A DNA stretch of 15,708 nucleotides from Planctomycetota bacterium (lineage in GTDB: Bacteria > Planctomycetota > Phycisphaerae > Phycisphaerales > UBA1924), in assembly GCA_023412695.1 (NCBI GenBank), contig JAEYNG010000200.1, positions 1 through 15,708 of the forward strand, given 5' to 3'. Position numbers and translations under genes: made by a program. Under the pieces are notes generated by a model. That model did not search any database. It was not told the DNA's origin and was given only the letters and a program-made list of their open reading frames with translations. This document shows positions 1-6,567 of this stretch, one piece after another. How positions within the stretch are numbered: position 1 is the stretch's first letter; the number at the start of each line of letters is the position of its first letter.

Positions 1-315
1 TCCCTGGCCCGCGCCGGAGGGTGACGCGCCGCTCAGCGCGAGGATCACGAACACGGCCGCGACCATGCCGAGATTGAGAACCGCGTTGGCGATGTTGGTC
101 CAAATCACGACCGTCGATCCGGTGACGAGCGCCTCGAGGTACTCGGGCCCGGAATAGGCCAGCAGGCCGCCGCGAAGGGAGGCGTCCACCGACCACCCGC
201 ATTCCGGGCACTTTCCGGTGGCGGAGAGGCCGCGGAGGTTGTAGCCGCAACGGGTGCAGGCGACGGAATGGACGACGATCGACTCGGCGGCCGTGAGGGG
301 CGGCGGGGGCTCCAT
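1..315 (-). CDS. Zinc-ribbon membrane protein, 3' part missing (left window edge)
   Basis: The reading frame starts at ATG 315 and stays open to the window edge, giving the first 105 residues; the stop lies outside. After a Pro-rich start there is a four-cysteine ribbon, C20-x2-C23 and C36-x2-C39, in the context CTRCGYNLRGL and CPECGW. From about residue 66 to 96 a hydrophobic stretch looks like the first membrane segment. The CGYNLRGL/CPECG module at the N-terminus of membrane proteins is, from memory, a recurrent planctomycete feature of unknown role; it probably binds zinc in the cytoplasm. No function can be assigned. The Shine-Dalgarno signal is weak (GAGG about 13 nt upstream of the ATG), so the start is likely but not certain. 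The gene is divergent from the 464-1090 gene across a 148-bp gap. Confidence 0.75.
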   Translation of the reverse strand, partial: MEPPPPLTAAESIVVHSVACTRCGYNLRGLSATGKCPECGWSVDASLRGGLLAYSGPEYLEALVTGSTVVIWTNIANAVLNLGMVAAVFVILALSGASPSGAGQG

Positions 316-371
316 TGTGTCAGAATAACCTCGCGGCCGACGCGACGTACCGGTCATGGCAATGAACGGGA

Positions 372-400
372 TTGCTGAGAGTTCGGGCGTGCGTTATGCT
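372..400 (+). promoter_or_regulatory. Candidate sigma70-type promoter for the two-TM protein gene
   Basis: TTGCTG (372-377) and TATGCT (395-400) are separated by exactly 17 nt, matching -35/-10 geometry with 3 of 6 and 4 of 6 consensus bases. Transcription would start near 407, leaving a leader of about 57 nt before ATG 464. It is the best promoter-like match I saw in the 148-bp divergent gap (316-463). Planctomycete promoters are poorly defined, so this is only a candidate. Confidence 0.35.
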
Positions 401-463
401 CGCGGCCGTCGCAGTGGGGCGGCGGGCCAGACGCGGGCGGGGCGCTCGTGAAAGGACACGCAC

Positions 464-1090
464 ATGGGACGGATCATCCTTGCCTTCATCATCGGCGGGA
501 TCGCGCTGATCGTGTTCGGGGCTCGGGAGATGATGCTCGGACGGGTGGCCAAGCCGACCCCGCAGGAGATGACCTGTTCACAGTTGTGCACCAGCGGGCC
601 CGGCGACAACGCTCATATCGCGATGACGGAGTTCATCCCATGCACGTTCTCGTGCGTGGTGAAGGAAAGCAAGCGGCGCTCCTCGTGGGCGGGGGCGTGG
701 GTGCCGCTCGTGCCGCGGGACGGCGATTACGCCAAGACGCTGATGGCCATGGTGGATGAGAACGGTGAGATTGACGGTGAACTGCCGGTGCCGCAGGATG
801 TGAAGGTGGTCGCGTGGGTGCCCAAGGCTCGCGACGAGGCGGACCTGCTGCGGCTGGAGGGGACGACGCGGCTGCAGGGGATGGTCATCAACGAGATCAG
901 CGGGCTGGGGACAAAGGAGCGACAGTTGCTCCAGCAGTCCTACCCGCAATCAAACTTCAACACCTGCTACGTGTTTGAGGTCGGGCGGACGCCGACAGGG
1001 ATCGCCGGGAGTGTCGGGATGATCGCCGGTGGCGCGGCGGTCGCCGGGCTCCCGATCGGCCTGATGGTCCTGCGCCGGCGGAACGGCTGA
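464..1090 (+). CDS. Two-TM membrane protein of unknown function with paired CxxxC motifs
   Basis: This 208-residue protein has an N-terminal membrane segment (about 4-22), an extracytoplasmic or lumenal middle region and a second membrane segment (about 180-203) followed by an RRR tail, so both ends probably face the same side. The middle carries two cysteine pairs, C38-x3-C42 and C60-x3-C64, plus C168, which could form disulfides or bind metal. A region around 130-177 (LEGTTRLQGMVIN, then CYVFEVGRTP) resembles conserved planctomycete membrane proteins I cannot name. The start is fixed by AAAGGA about 8 nt upstream of the ATG. The gene converges on phhA with a 27-bp gap in which I see no clear terminator. 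I do not recognise the family and assign no function. Confidence 0.8.
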   Translation: MGRIILAFIIGGIALIVFGAREMMLGRVAKPTPQEMTCSQLCTSGPGDNAHIAMTEFIPCTFSCVVKESKRRSSWAGAWVPLVPRDGDYAKTLMAMVDENGEIDGELPVPQDVKVVAWVPKARDEADLLRLEGTTRLQGMVINEISGLGTKERQLLQQSYPQSNFNTCYVFEVGRTPTGIAGSVGMIAGGAAVAGLPIGLMVLRRRNG

Positions 1091-1117
1091 CGCATCGGAC
1101 GGCTCGCCCGCGGGGAC

Positions 1118-2086
1118 CTACCGCGCGGCGCCGACGGTCTGCTTACCCAGAACGCGCTCGGCGTAGTCGTTCATGGCGTCGCGGAGCTGCTCGAAGCTCT
1201 CGAGCACGTAGTAGATCGGCTGGAAGTGGTCAATCTCGAACGGCGTCTCGCAGACGCGGTCGAGGTCGAACGGGCGCCACTCGGCCACTTCTCGTGTCGA
1301 GCACGGCTCCGCGCCCGGCCTGCCCTTGGCTTCCCATTTCCCCTCGAGCGAGTAACGGCTCTCGCCGTGGCTGCTCACGAGCCCCGAGCCGTAGACCTTC
1401 ACTTTGCCGTCTTCCTTGATCAATCCGAACTCAACCGTAAACCAGAACAGCCGGCCGAGCCGCTCGATGTGGTACGGGTCGTCGCACATGAGCGCCGCCT
1501 TGCCGTACGTCTGCAAAAAGTCCGCGAACACGCGGCTGGCGTGGAGCGGCACGTGCCCGAACACATCGTGGAAGATGTCCGGCTCGGGCAGGTAGTCCAT
1601 CACTTCTCGCGGCCGGATCAACACGGTCGTTGGGAACTCCCGCGCCGCCAGGCACGCGAAGAACGCCTTGGCCGGCAGATACCCCGGCACTCCGTAGCTC
1701 GCCCAGTCGCTGACCTCGCCGAGGTAGCGGTTGATCCCTTCGAGCCTCGTGCCCTTCTTCAGGATCTTGCCGTCGGTGATCTCACAGTCCTGTTCAAGAA
1801 CGGTGTCGTTCAGCAGCGGCAGCCGATCCGGGCTCAGCCGCAGGATCTTCAAGCCGTCGATGAACGTCCGACTGACCTGCTGCTCGAGCACCTCCCAGCG
1901 CCGGTTGAAGAGGTCGCGCCAAACTTCGTGGTCGGCCCGGGTGTACTTGTGGTACTGCTGGGTGATGTAGAACTGATCGGCGTTGATCTGATCGGCCGGG
2001 AGGTCGGGGGTCTTATTCGCCGCGGCCTGTGCCTGGCGGGCCTCGTCCGAGTCGATGATGTTGTTGTACCGGATGTCCTGTCGCAT
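1118..2086 (-). CDS. phhA: Phenylalanine 4-monooxygenase (aromatic amino acid hydroxylase)
   Basis: This enzyme hydroxylates L-phenylalanine to L-tyrosine in the cytoplasm using O2, tetrahydropterin and a non-heme iron. The 322-residue protein has the catalytic core with HDVFGH at 173-178 and FTVEFGL around E219. H173, H178 and E219 have the spacing of the known 2-His-1-carboxylate triad (H138/H143/E184 in the Chromobacterium enzyme). VYGSGLVSSHGE (231-242) and FQPIYYVLESFE (288-299) are further family signatures. Length fits the bacterial, ACT-domain-free form, with a somewhat longer N-terminus. The start ATG is preceded by AGGGGG at good spacing. No pterin-4a-carbinolamine dehydratase (phhB) or tyrosine-catabolism gene lies alongside, so cofactor recycling must be encoded elsewhere. 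It is divergent from the lipoprotein gene across 111 bp and unrelated to the pilus cluster. Confidence 0.95.
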   Translation of the reverse strand: MRQDIRYNNIIDSDEARQAQAAANKTPDLPADQINADQFYITQQYHKYTRADHEVWRDLFNRRWEVLEQQVSRTFIDGLKILRLSPDRLPLLNDTVLEQDCEITDGKILKKGTRLEGINRYLGEVSDWASYGVPGYLPAKAFFACLAAREFPTTVLIRPREVMDYLPEPDIFHDVFGHVPLHASRVFADFLQTYGKAALMCDDPYHIERLGRLFWFTVEFGLIKEDGKVKVYGSGLVSSHGESRYSLEGKWEAKGRPGAEPCSTREVAEWRPFDLDRVCETPFEIDHFQPIYYVLESFEQLRDAMNDYAERVLGKQTVGAAR

Positions 2087-2197
2087 GTTCGCCCCCTATG
2101 GCGGATGGCCCGGGTGTGGAAGACGTCTAGAGGAGTTTATGGTCCTTGGCGCGGCCGCGTCCGGAACCGGTGCAGCACGACAGGCGGAGGGTGTACC

Positions 2198-2491
2198 ATG
2201 CGTCCCATGAACGCCCGGCGAATGCATGCGATTGTTGTCGGTCTTGGCCTTGCCCTTGCCGGGGTGTTGACCGGCGGCTGCTCGGGGAGCGGATCGGCCT
2301 CGTCGCAGCAGTCGTCGGGCGGCTTCTTCGGCCTCTTCAAGAAGAAGGACCCGAACGCGGATTTGACGGCCGCGGAGGGGCAGAAGCTGCTCGCAGAGAT
2401 CCGCAAGGACAACAAGCGCCTGAAGAAGCTCACGCCGGCGGAGCGGCGGTTTGTCGCTAAGGCCGGGGCCGCTGCACGCGACGCCCGGTGA
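2198..2491 (+). CDS. Small putative lipoprotein of unknown function
   Basis: This is a 97-residue protein. Residues 1-27 form a signal peptide: basic start with R2, R7 and R8, hydrophobic core from about 11 to 24, then LTGGC with C28 as the likely lipidated cysteine. The -3 residue is Thr rather than the usual Leu, so lipidation is probable but not perfect. A Ser/Gly linker (29-42), a basic FFGLFKKKD patch and a charged helical segment (about 57-96, rich in Lys, Glu and Ala) follow. The start is well supported by GGAGG (2186-2190) seven nt before ATG 2198. The open frame extends far upstream, but that part is antisense to phhA and is not coding. The stop is only 13 bp from the stop of the convergent GspK-like gene. 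I know no function for it. Confidence 0.8.
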   Translation: MRPMNARRMHAIVVGLGLALAGVLTGGCSGSGSASSQQSSGGFFGLFKKKDPNADLTAAEGQKLLAEIRKDNKRLKKLTPAERRFVAKAGAAARDAR

Positions 2492-2504
2492 ACCTCCCGA
2501 TCGA

Positions 2505-3791
2505 TTACTCCCAGCGGAAACTGCCGGGCACGGCGGTGACCGTCGGGTCGACAACCGTGTAGCCCACGGGCGGGTCACTCACCAGCGATGGCCGCGAGAC
2601 AAGCTGTGTGCTGCTCTTTACGGTGATTGGACCGTCGGCGATGAACGTACCGACGATCCGCGGCGAATCCTCAAATGCGACGGGCACGTTGCCCATGACG
2701 TGGAACAACCCGTGCATCTCCGAGGGCGCCTTTCCGCGCGATCCGACCTTCACAACAATGCCAAGAATGTTCGCACCGAGCAGCGGCACGTCGACCGTGC
2801 CAGACTTGGGCTTCACAAGAACGGACGCTGACGAGCCGCCGTAGGCAATGAGCGAGGGCATCCTGGCCGCCGGCGGTTCCCAGGCGAACAGGTCCTGCAT
2901 CTCGAGTTGGGCGGTGCCAACGAGTTCAACAAGAAGCGTCGCCTGGACGATCGCCTCGCGGATCTCCAGCTTCTTGCCGCTCGGCACACGGATGTAGTAG
3001 ATGCCCAGCGGGTTCTGCGCTCCGTAGGGGTTTGCGGACGCCGACAGGATGGTCTTGTCGATCTTGCCGCCGCCGATGGAGTTGTACGAGATCTCCGTCG
3101 AGAGCGCCAGATACCGCGCCCCGACGTCGAGCCCCGGGACCGACTTGCCGGGCGAGGGCTGTGTCACGAACCCCGCGATCGAGCCGGTGTTGGAGACCGC
3201 GGCGGCCTCGACGTTCGAGGTGATCGAGGATGAGTTTGTCAGCGTGCCGTCGCAGGAGATCGGACCGCCTGAAGACGACAGCGCGGCGGTGACACTGATC
3301 GAGGTTTCGCTGTGCAGCGTCGTCGAGAGGACCGGGAGCGGGCGTTCCCCGGCCGGTGTAACCTGGATCGAATACTGCCGCGTGGAGTTACCGACGATGG
3401 CCTTGCCCCAGAGGCGGACCGGCTGGTTCGGGTTGTTGGCGATGTCGCCGTCCACCTCATCGACCTGCTTCCACATGACCTTGCCCTGCCCGAGCGAGAC
3501 GCTTGGGCCCATGACATCCGAGGCGCGAGCGGATCGCCACGACGCGTCGTTGTTCACCGACGACACGGCCAGCTCAAGCGCCGAGACTCCGAGCACGGCC
3601 GACTCGTCGGCGTCCCCGGCCGCGGCGGCGTGGCGGATGTTGAGACGGGAGGTAACCGCGATAGATAGCCCGATAATGGTGAGGAGCGTCGCGGTGCCGA
3701 GCACAAGCAGGTAGACGCTGCCGCGGCGCGTGCGTTGCGGACAAGAAGAACCGGGAGCGGTCCGACTCGAGTTGTTCATATTGGGCACCAT
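2505..3791 (-). CDS. GspK/PilX-like minor pseudopilin, last gene of the cluster
   Basis: The 428-residue protein begins with a class III signal: a 24-residue basic leader ending TRRG, then mature SVYLLVLGTATLL, a hydrophobic helix to about residue 48. Mature position 5 is Leu (L29), not the Glu found in other pilins; lack of Glu5 is typical of GspK, the tip subunit of the pseudopilus. The region after the helix (ESAVLGVSALELAV...ASWRS) matches PilX/GspK-type proteins. The remainder is beta-rich and Ser/Thr-rich, with a C-terminal part (about 330-420) containing GLFHVMGN and GTFIADGPITV, as in planctomycete PilX-like proteins. The first ATG overlaps the upstream stop as TAATG, suggesting re-initiation; ATG 3779 (residue 5) is an alternative. 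It probably caps the fibre with the other minor prepilins. No terminator is evident before the convergent lipoprotein gene. Confidence 0.75.
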   Translation of the reverse strand: MVPNMNNSSRTAPGSSCPQRTRRGSVYLLVLGTATLLTIIGLSIAVTSRLNIRHAAAAGDADESAVLGVSALELAVSSVNNDASWRSARASDVMGPSVSLGQGKVMWKQVDEVDGDIANNPNQPVRLWGKAIVGNSTRQYSIQVTPAGERPLPVLSTTLHSETSISVTAALSSSGGPISCDGTLTNSSSITSNVEAAAVSNTGSIAGFVTQPSPGKSVPGLDVGARYLALSTEISYNSIGGGKIDKTILSASANPYGAQNPLGIYYIRVPSGKKLEIREAIVQATLLVELVGTAQLEMQDLFAWEPPAARMPSLIAYGGSSASVLVKPKSGTVDVPLLGANILGIVVKVGSRGKAPSEMHGLFHVMGNVPVAFEDSPRIVGTFIADGPITVKSSTQLVSRPSLVSDPPVGYTVVDPTVTAVPGSFRWE

Positions 3792-4465
3792 TACTTTGCG
3801 TCGGCCTCGACCGGTGCAGCGGCGAGTGTCTCGGCGGGAGCGTTGAAGAGCGCTGCGCTGCCCGTGAGCATCGAGCCGCGCTTGCCCGTCTGCATGGTGA
3901 TCCGCACGCCCGTGACGCGCGTCACCCCGACCTGCGGCGCGAACGCATCCCCGATACCCGAGCGGGCCTTGAGCCCGAGGAGGTGGTACGCGTGACCGCC
4001 CGGCGCGGCGACGGTAACCGTGACACGCCGCAAACCGGTGTCATCGGCGTCGGGGCGAAGTGTTGTCGGGTCGCTCGGCGCGACGTTCTGGACGCTCATT
4101 TTCAAGGTCCAACCGGCACCCCAGGGAAGGGCCTTCCCGCTGGCCTCTGTCAGCCCGGACTCCGTATAGCCATTGAAGTCGTCAACGTCGTCGAACGTGA
4201 ACCTGTTCGAAAGATTCTCGCCGGCGTCGATTCCGAACCCGGAGCCGCCCTGTGGATCATTGAACGCCGCGGCGAGCGCTTCGTTCATCACGGTCTTCGC
4301 GAACGACTGCGCCCTCCGCCATTCACGCTCTCTGAGGGCTCCTCGCGCCGCGCTGCCGACGACTGAGAGCGCGGCGGCCAGCATGACGGCGACGACCAGC
4401 GTGCAGATGGCCGCCTCGATCAACGTGAACCCCGGTGCGCGGCAGGAGCGTGTGCGTTTCATCAT
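3791..4465 (-). CDS. PilV/GspI-like minor prepilin
   Basis: This 224-residue prepilin has a 12-residue basic leader ending in PG, then FTLIEAAICTLVVAVML, with Glu at mature position 5 (E17) and a hydrophobic helix to about residue 33. The helix continues into an amphipathic part with many Arg/Glu residues (GALREREWRRAQSFAKTV), as in pilin N-terminal helices. The C-terminal globular part is beta-rich, with RRVTVTVAAPGG resembling GspI/PilV sequences. The leader would be cut and methylated by a prepilin peptidase that is not in this window. ATG 4465 overlaps the stop of the PilW-like gene as ATGA; a second ATG follows directly at 4462. The open frame extends upstream to 4690, but that part lies inside the PilW-like gene and is not used. 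The PilV versus GspI label is by position and general resemblance. Confidence 0.8.
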   Translation of the reverse strand: MMKRTRSCRAPGFTLIEAAICTLVVAVMLAAALSVVGSAARGALREREWRRAQSFAKTVMNEALAAAFNDPQGGSGFGIDAGENLSNRFTFDDVDDFNGYTESGLTEASGKALPWGAGWTLKMSVQNVAPSDPTTLRPDADDTGLRRVTVTVAAPGGHAYHLLGLKARSGIGDAFAPQVGVTRVTGVRITMQTGKRGSMLTGSAALFNAPAETLAAAPVEADAK

Positions 4466-5415
4466 TTCACCGCCTGCGTGGTCACCTTGCCGTACACCGA
4501 GAACCGCAGGTTGCGGTTCTGCCCGTACGTCTGCCAGGTGCTGCCGGAGTTGGTGGTCGTCGCCATCCAGACGTTGAACGGCATAGTCGCTGATGCGGAA
4601 GCCAGATACGCAACATCGGCGGCGGCAGCCGCGCCATCGAGGCCCTGGATGAGGATGGCGACCGGTTGCCCGGCGGGTATTGGATCGCACGTGGCAAAGG
4701 AAACCTCAACGATGCTTCCACCGCCGATGTACGTTGACTCTTTGATATCGGCGGAGGCGTAGGTTGTTGAGCCGGGAAGATTTGCTCCTTCGAGCGCCAC
4801 GATCGAGACACGGAGTGTCCCGTCCGGAGCTGTATTGTTCTTGAGCTTGAGTTGCAGGCGCGTCGCGGTCCAGGTCGCCGCGTCCGCGCTAAGTGCCGGC
4901 CTGAAGATCTGGGCTACCCGCGAGGCCGATGACGCCGCGGTGAACCCTTCGGTCGAGCTTGGATGCGTGTTGAACTCTGCGATGAGCCGCTCCGCGCTGA
5001 CCGTTTCGGTCAGCCCGGGCCGTTTGATGTACGAGATGCTCAAGTCCTGCACGCCAACAGCGATCGGCGCCGGAGGGGCTCCGTTTGTGCTTCGGGTCAA
5101 CGGGTCGTCCGCCTTGCCGCTCCACTCGTACCGGATGTGCTCGGGCTGGCCGTCGTCGTTGCGGTCCGGCACTTCGAACCAGACCGCTTTGTCAGACAGT
5201 TCAAAGAACTTGGTTGCCCCGGCGATGTCCGATTCGAAGTCGGCGATGGCCTCCGCTGCGACCCGCTCGTCGTCGTGCGTGCCGGTGCCTGTTTCGAGCG
5301 GGGAGGACGCGGTGATGAGCACAACGCCCATCGCGCCGACGAGGATACCCGACACCGCCATCGCGGTAATGAGCTCTACGAGGCTGAAGGCGCTGCGGCT
5401 ACTCGATCGATGCAT
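4462..5415 (-). CDS. PilW/GspJ-like minor prepilin with an added beta-sandwich-like domain
   Basis: The 317-residue protein opens with a short basic leader (MHRSSSRSA) and mature FSLVELITAMAVSGILVGAM. Glu is at mature position 5 (E14), but the -1 residue is Ala9 instead of Gly. Residues 45-130 follow the PilW/GspJ pattern (DDERVAAEAIADFESDI, then YEW, then ISYIKR). Residues about 160-312 look like a separate beta-rich domain: QIFRPALSA, a strand pair around RLQLKLKNN and LRVSIVALEG, PAGQPVAILIQG, and a closing W-x-T-YGQNRNLRFSVYG. This pattern recalls the choice-of-anchor/carbohydrate-binding-like extracellular sandwich domains, which is an inference. The extra domain makes the protein longer than usual for this family and could give the fibre tip a ligand-binding role. 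Its start overlaps the GspH-like gene by 17 bp and its stop overlaps the PilV-like start by 4 bp. Confidence 0.8.
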   Translation of the reverse strand: MHRSSSRSAFSLVELITAMAVSGILVGAMGVVLITASSPLETGTGTHDDERVAAEAIADFESDIAGATKFFELSDKAVWFEVPDRNDDGQPEHIRYEWSGKADDPLTRSTNGAPPAPIAVGVQDLSISYIKRPGLTETVSAERLIAEFNTHPSSTEGFTAASSASRVAQIFRPALSADAATWTATRLQLKLKNNTAPDGTLRVSIVALEGANLPGSTTYASADIKESTYIGGGSIVEVSFATCDPIPAGQPVAILIQGLDGAAAAADVAYLASASATMPFNVWMATTTNSGSTWQTYGQNRNLRFSVYGKVTTQAVK

Positions 5416-5851
5416 GGCCCGTCTCGCTGTTCACGGTGATGACCCGCTGGAACCCCGCCGCCGCGATCGTGAAGGAAAAGTCGACCGAGGGCCGCCCGTA
5501 GGAGTCGTAGTAGATGACGCTTGATCCGTCGGAGCAGGTCACCTTGATCTCGGGACGGAACCCGTCGGCGTGCAGGTCGATCAGGTCGAGCACGCCGCCG
5601 TCGACGTTGTTGGTGAGCTCAATCGTCCCGTCCGAGGCGTCTGCGGAGACCCGCGACTGGTTGCCGCCCAATCTGGCCCGCTTGCGCGCGTCCTCGAGCA
5701 TCGCCGCGACGCGAACCGCGGCGGCCTCGACGCGGGCCCGCTGGGTGGATCGGGCAAACCTCACCGCCCCGGTGCCCGCCACGATCCCGATGATCGCGAT
5801 GCAGATCACCAGCTCGATCAACGAGAACCCGCGCCGAAGAGATCCCTGCAT
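5399..5851 (-). CDS. GspH/FimT-like minor prepilin
   Basis: This 150-residue prepilin has an eight-residue leader ending RRG, then FSLIELVICIAIIGIVAGTGAV, with Glu at mature position 5 (E13). An amphipathic continuation of the helix (FARSTQRARVEAAAVRVAAMLEDARKRARL) and a small beta-rich C-terminal domain (IELTNNVDGG, VIYYDSYGRPSVDFSF, RVITVNSETGHASI) are typical of GspH/FimT, which joins the pseudopilus core to its tip. The phrase YYDSYGRPS parallels the FDPxGRP-type turn of the family. GGAG six nt upstream supports the ATG. It lies 105 bp downstream of gspG, behind a possible attenuator hairpin, and its 3' end overlaps the PilW-like gene. Confidence 0.85.
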   Translation of the reverse strand: MQGSLRRGFSLIELVICIAIIGIVAGTGAVRFARSTQRARVEAAAVRVAAMLEDARKRARLGGNQSRVSADASDGTIELTNNVDGGVLDLIDLHADGFRPEIKVTCSDGSSVIYYDSYGRPSVDFSFTIAAAGFQRVITVNSETGHASIE

Positions 5852-5862
5852 GGCTGACTCCG

Positions 5863-5914
5863 AAACGTAAACCGCCCGGGGGTTCCGCCGCAGTCGCGTC
5901 GGGCCTCCGGGCGG
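5863..5914 (-). terminator. Possible attenuator between the major pseudopilin and minor prepilin genes
   Basis: On the transcribed strand CCGCCCGG (5914-5907) pairs perfectly with CCGGGCGG (5879-5872), an all-GC 8-bp stem with a 27-nt loop, followed directly by TTTACGTTT (5871-5863). It sits in the 105-bp gap after gspG and just before the GspH-like ribosome site. A leaky terminator here would let GspG, needed in many copies, be made in excess over the minor subunits. The long loop makes it weaker than a classical intrinsic terminator. Confidence 0.45.
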
Positions 5915-5956
5915 GGCTGAGTACAGAGTTGGTGACGGGTGCCCGAGGTCAGGCGA

Positions 5957-6436
5957 TCAGTAGGTCAGGTAGGTCTTGCCGTTGGCGTCGGCCTCGGTGG
6001 TGACGTTCGCGGTGATAACACCGGTGGTCTGGTTGTAGAGCCAGCCGATGCCTGCCGCGTCCGCCGCGGCGACGCCGCTCGAGCCCTTCTTCGGGCCGAC
6101 GGTCTGCGTGGGCACCGCCCGGAGGTAAGGCCCGTAGATGTAGCCGCCGGTCTGCGTGCCGTCGGGTGTCACGCTGCCGTCTTCCTTGGTGTACTTGGTG
6201 AGCTGGTCGGCGAAGTTCGCCGCGGTCGGGAACGCGCCGTTATGCTCGGCCTGGTAGAGGTCGATCGCCTTGCGGAGCGCGGCCAGATTGCTCTGCAGCG
6301 CGCCGTCGTTGGCGCCCGAGGCGCCGCGGCTCATCCGCGGGATCGCGATCGCGGCGATGATGCCGATGATCACGACCACGATGACCAACTCAATCAAGCT
6401 GAATGCGCGGGACCTGTTGAACGCACCGGTGTACAT
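5957..6436 (-). CDS. gspG: GspG-like major pseudopilin
   Basis: This 159-residue prepilin is the probable main fibre subunit. An 11-residue leader (MYTGAFNRSRA) precedes FSLIELVIVVVIIGIIAAIAIP, with Glu at mature position 5 (E16), Pro22 of the mature chain, and a helix followed by NDGALQSNLAALRKAIDLYQAEHNG, the standard GspG helix pattern. The -1 residue is Ala11, not Gly. The C-terminal part (YIYGPYLRAVP, then IGWLYNQTTGVITANV) is the type seen in planctomycete pseudopilins; the classical GspG calcium-loop motif is not evident. A strong AGAGGAG site lies about 7 nt before ATG 6436. A hairpin ends the upstream PilP-like gene and another follows this gene, so gspG may have its own promoter in the 131-bp gap, where I see no clear -35/-10 pair. 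Confidence 0.88.
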   Translation of the reverse strand: MYTGAFNRSRAFSLIELVIVVVIIGIIAAIAIPRMSRGASGANDGALQSNLAALRKAIDLYQAEHNGAFPTAANFADQLTKYTKEDGSVTPDGTQTGGYIYGPYLRAVPTQTVGPKKGSSGVAAADAAGIGWLYNQTTGVITANVTTEADANGKTYLTY

Positions 6437-6548
6437 GTCTGAACTCCTCTGGCTGTAAGCGGCCGGTGACGACGACCGCGGCGTGTGCTTCCTTGGCTAT
6501 CGCCCTCGCGGAGGAGGAAGTTGAGCGGGATTGGGCCGAGAAACCCCG

Positions 6549-6566
6549 AAAAGGTCGATTTCGACC
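6549..6566 (-). terminator. Short hairpin plus U-tract directly after the PilP-like gene
   Basis: Two bases after the TAA stop at 6570-6568 the transcribed strand reads GGTCG-AAAT-CGACC followed by TTTT. The 5-bp stem is short but GC-rich and the position is right for an intrinsic terminator. It would separate the kinase-to-PilP genes from gspG. Some readthrough is likely because the stem is small. Confidence 0.45.
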
Positions 6567-6567
6567 A

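Noticed and set aside
1118..1145. Similarity between the phhA 3' end and the bactofilin terminator arm
   Set aside because: The shared CGCCGACGGTCT is short and lies in phhA coding sequence; probably chance in GC-rich DNA.
1226..2197. Long open frame running into the small lipoprotein gene
   Set aside because: It is antisense to phhA, which has intact catalytic residues; the signal peptide and GGAGG site place the real start at 2198.
4466..4690. N-terminal extension of the PilV-like frame
   Set aside because: It lies within the PilW-like gene; the prepilin leader and ATGA overlap place the start at 4465.
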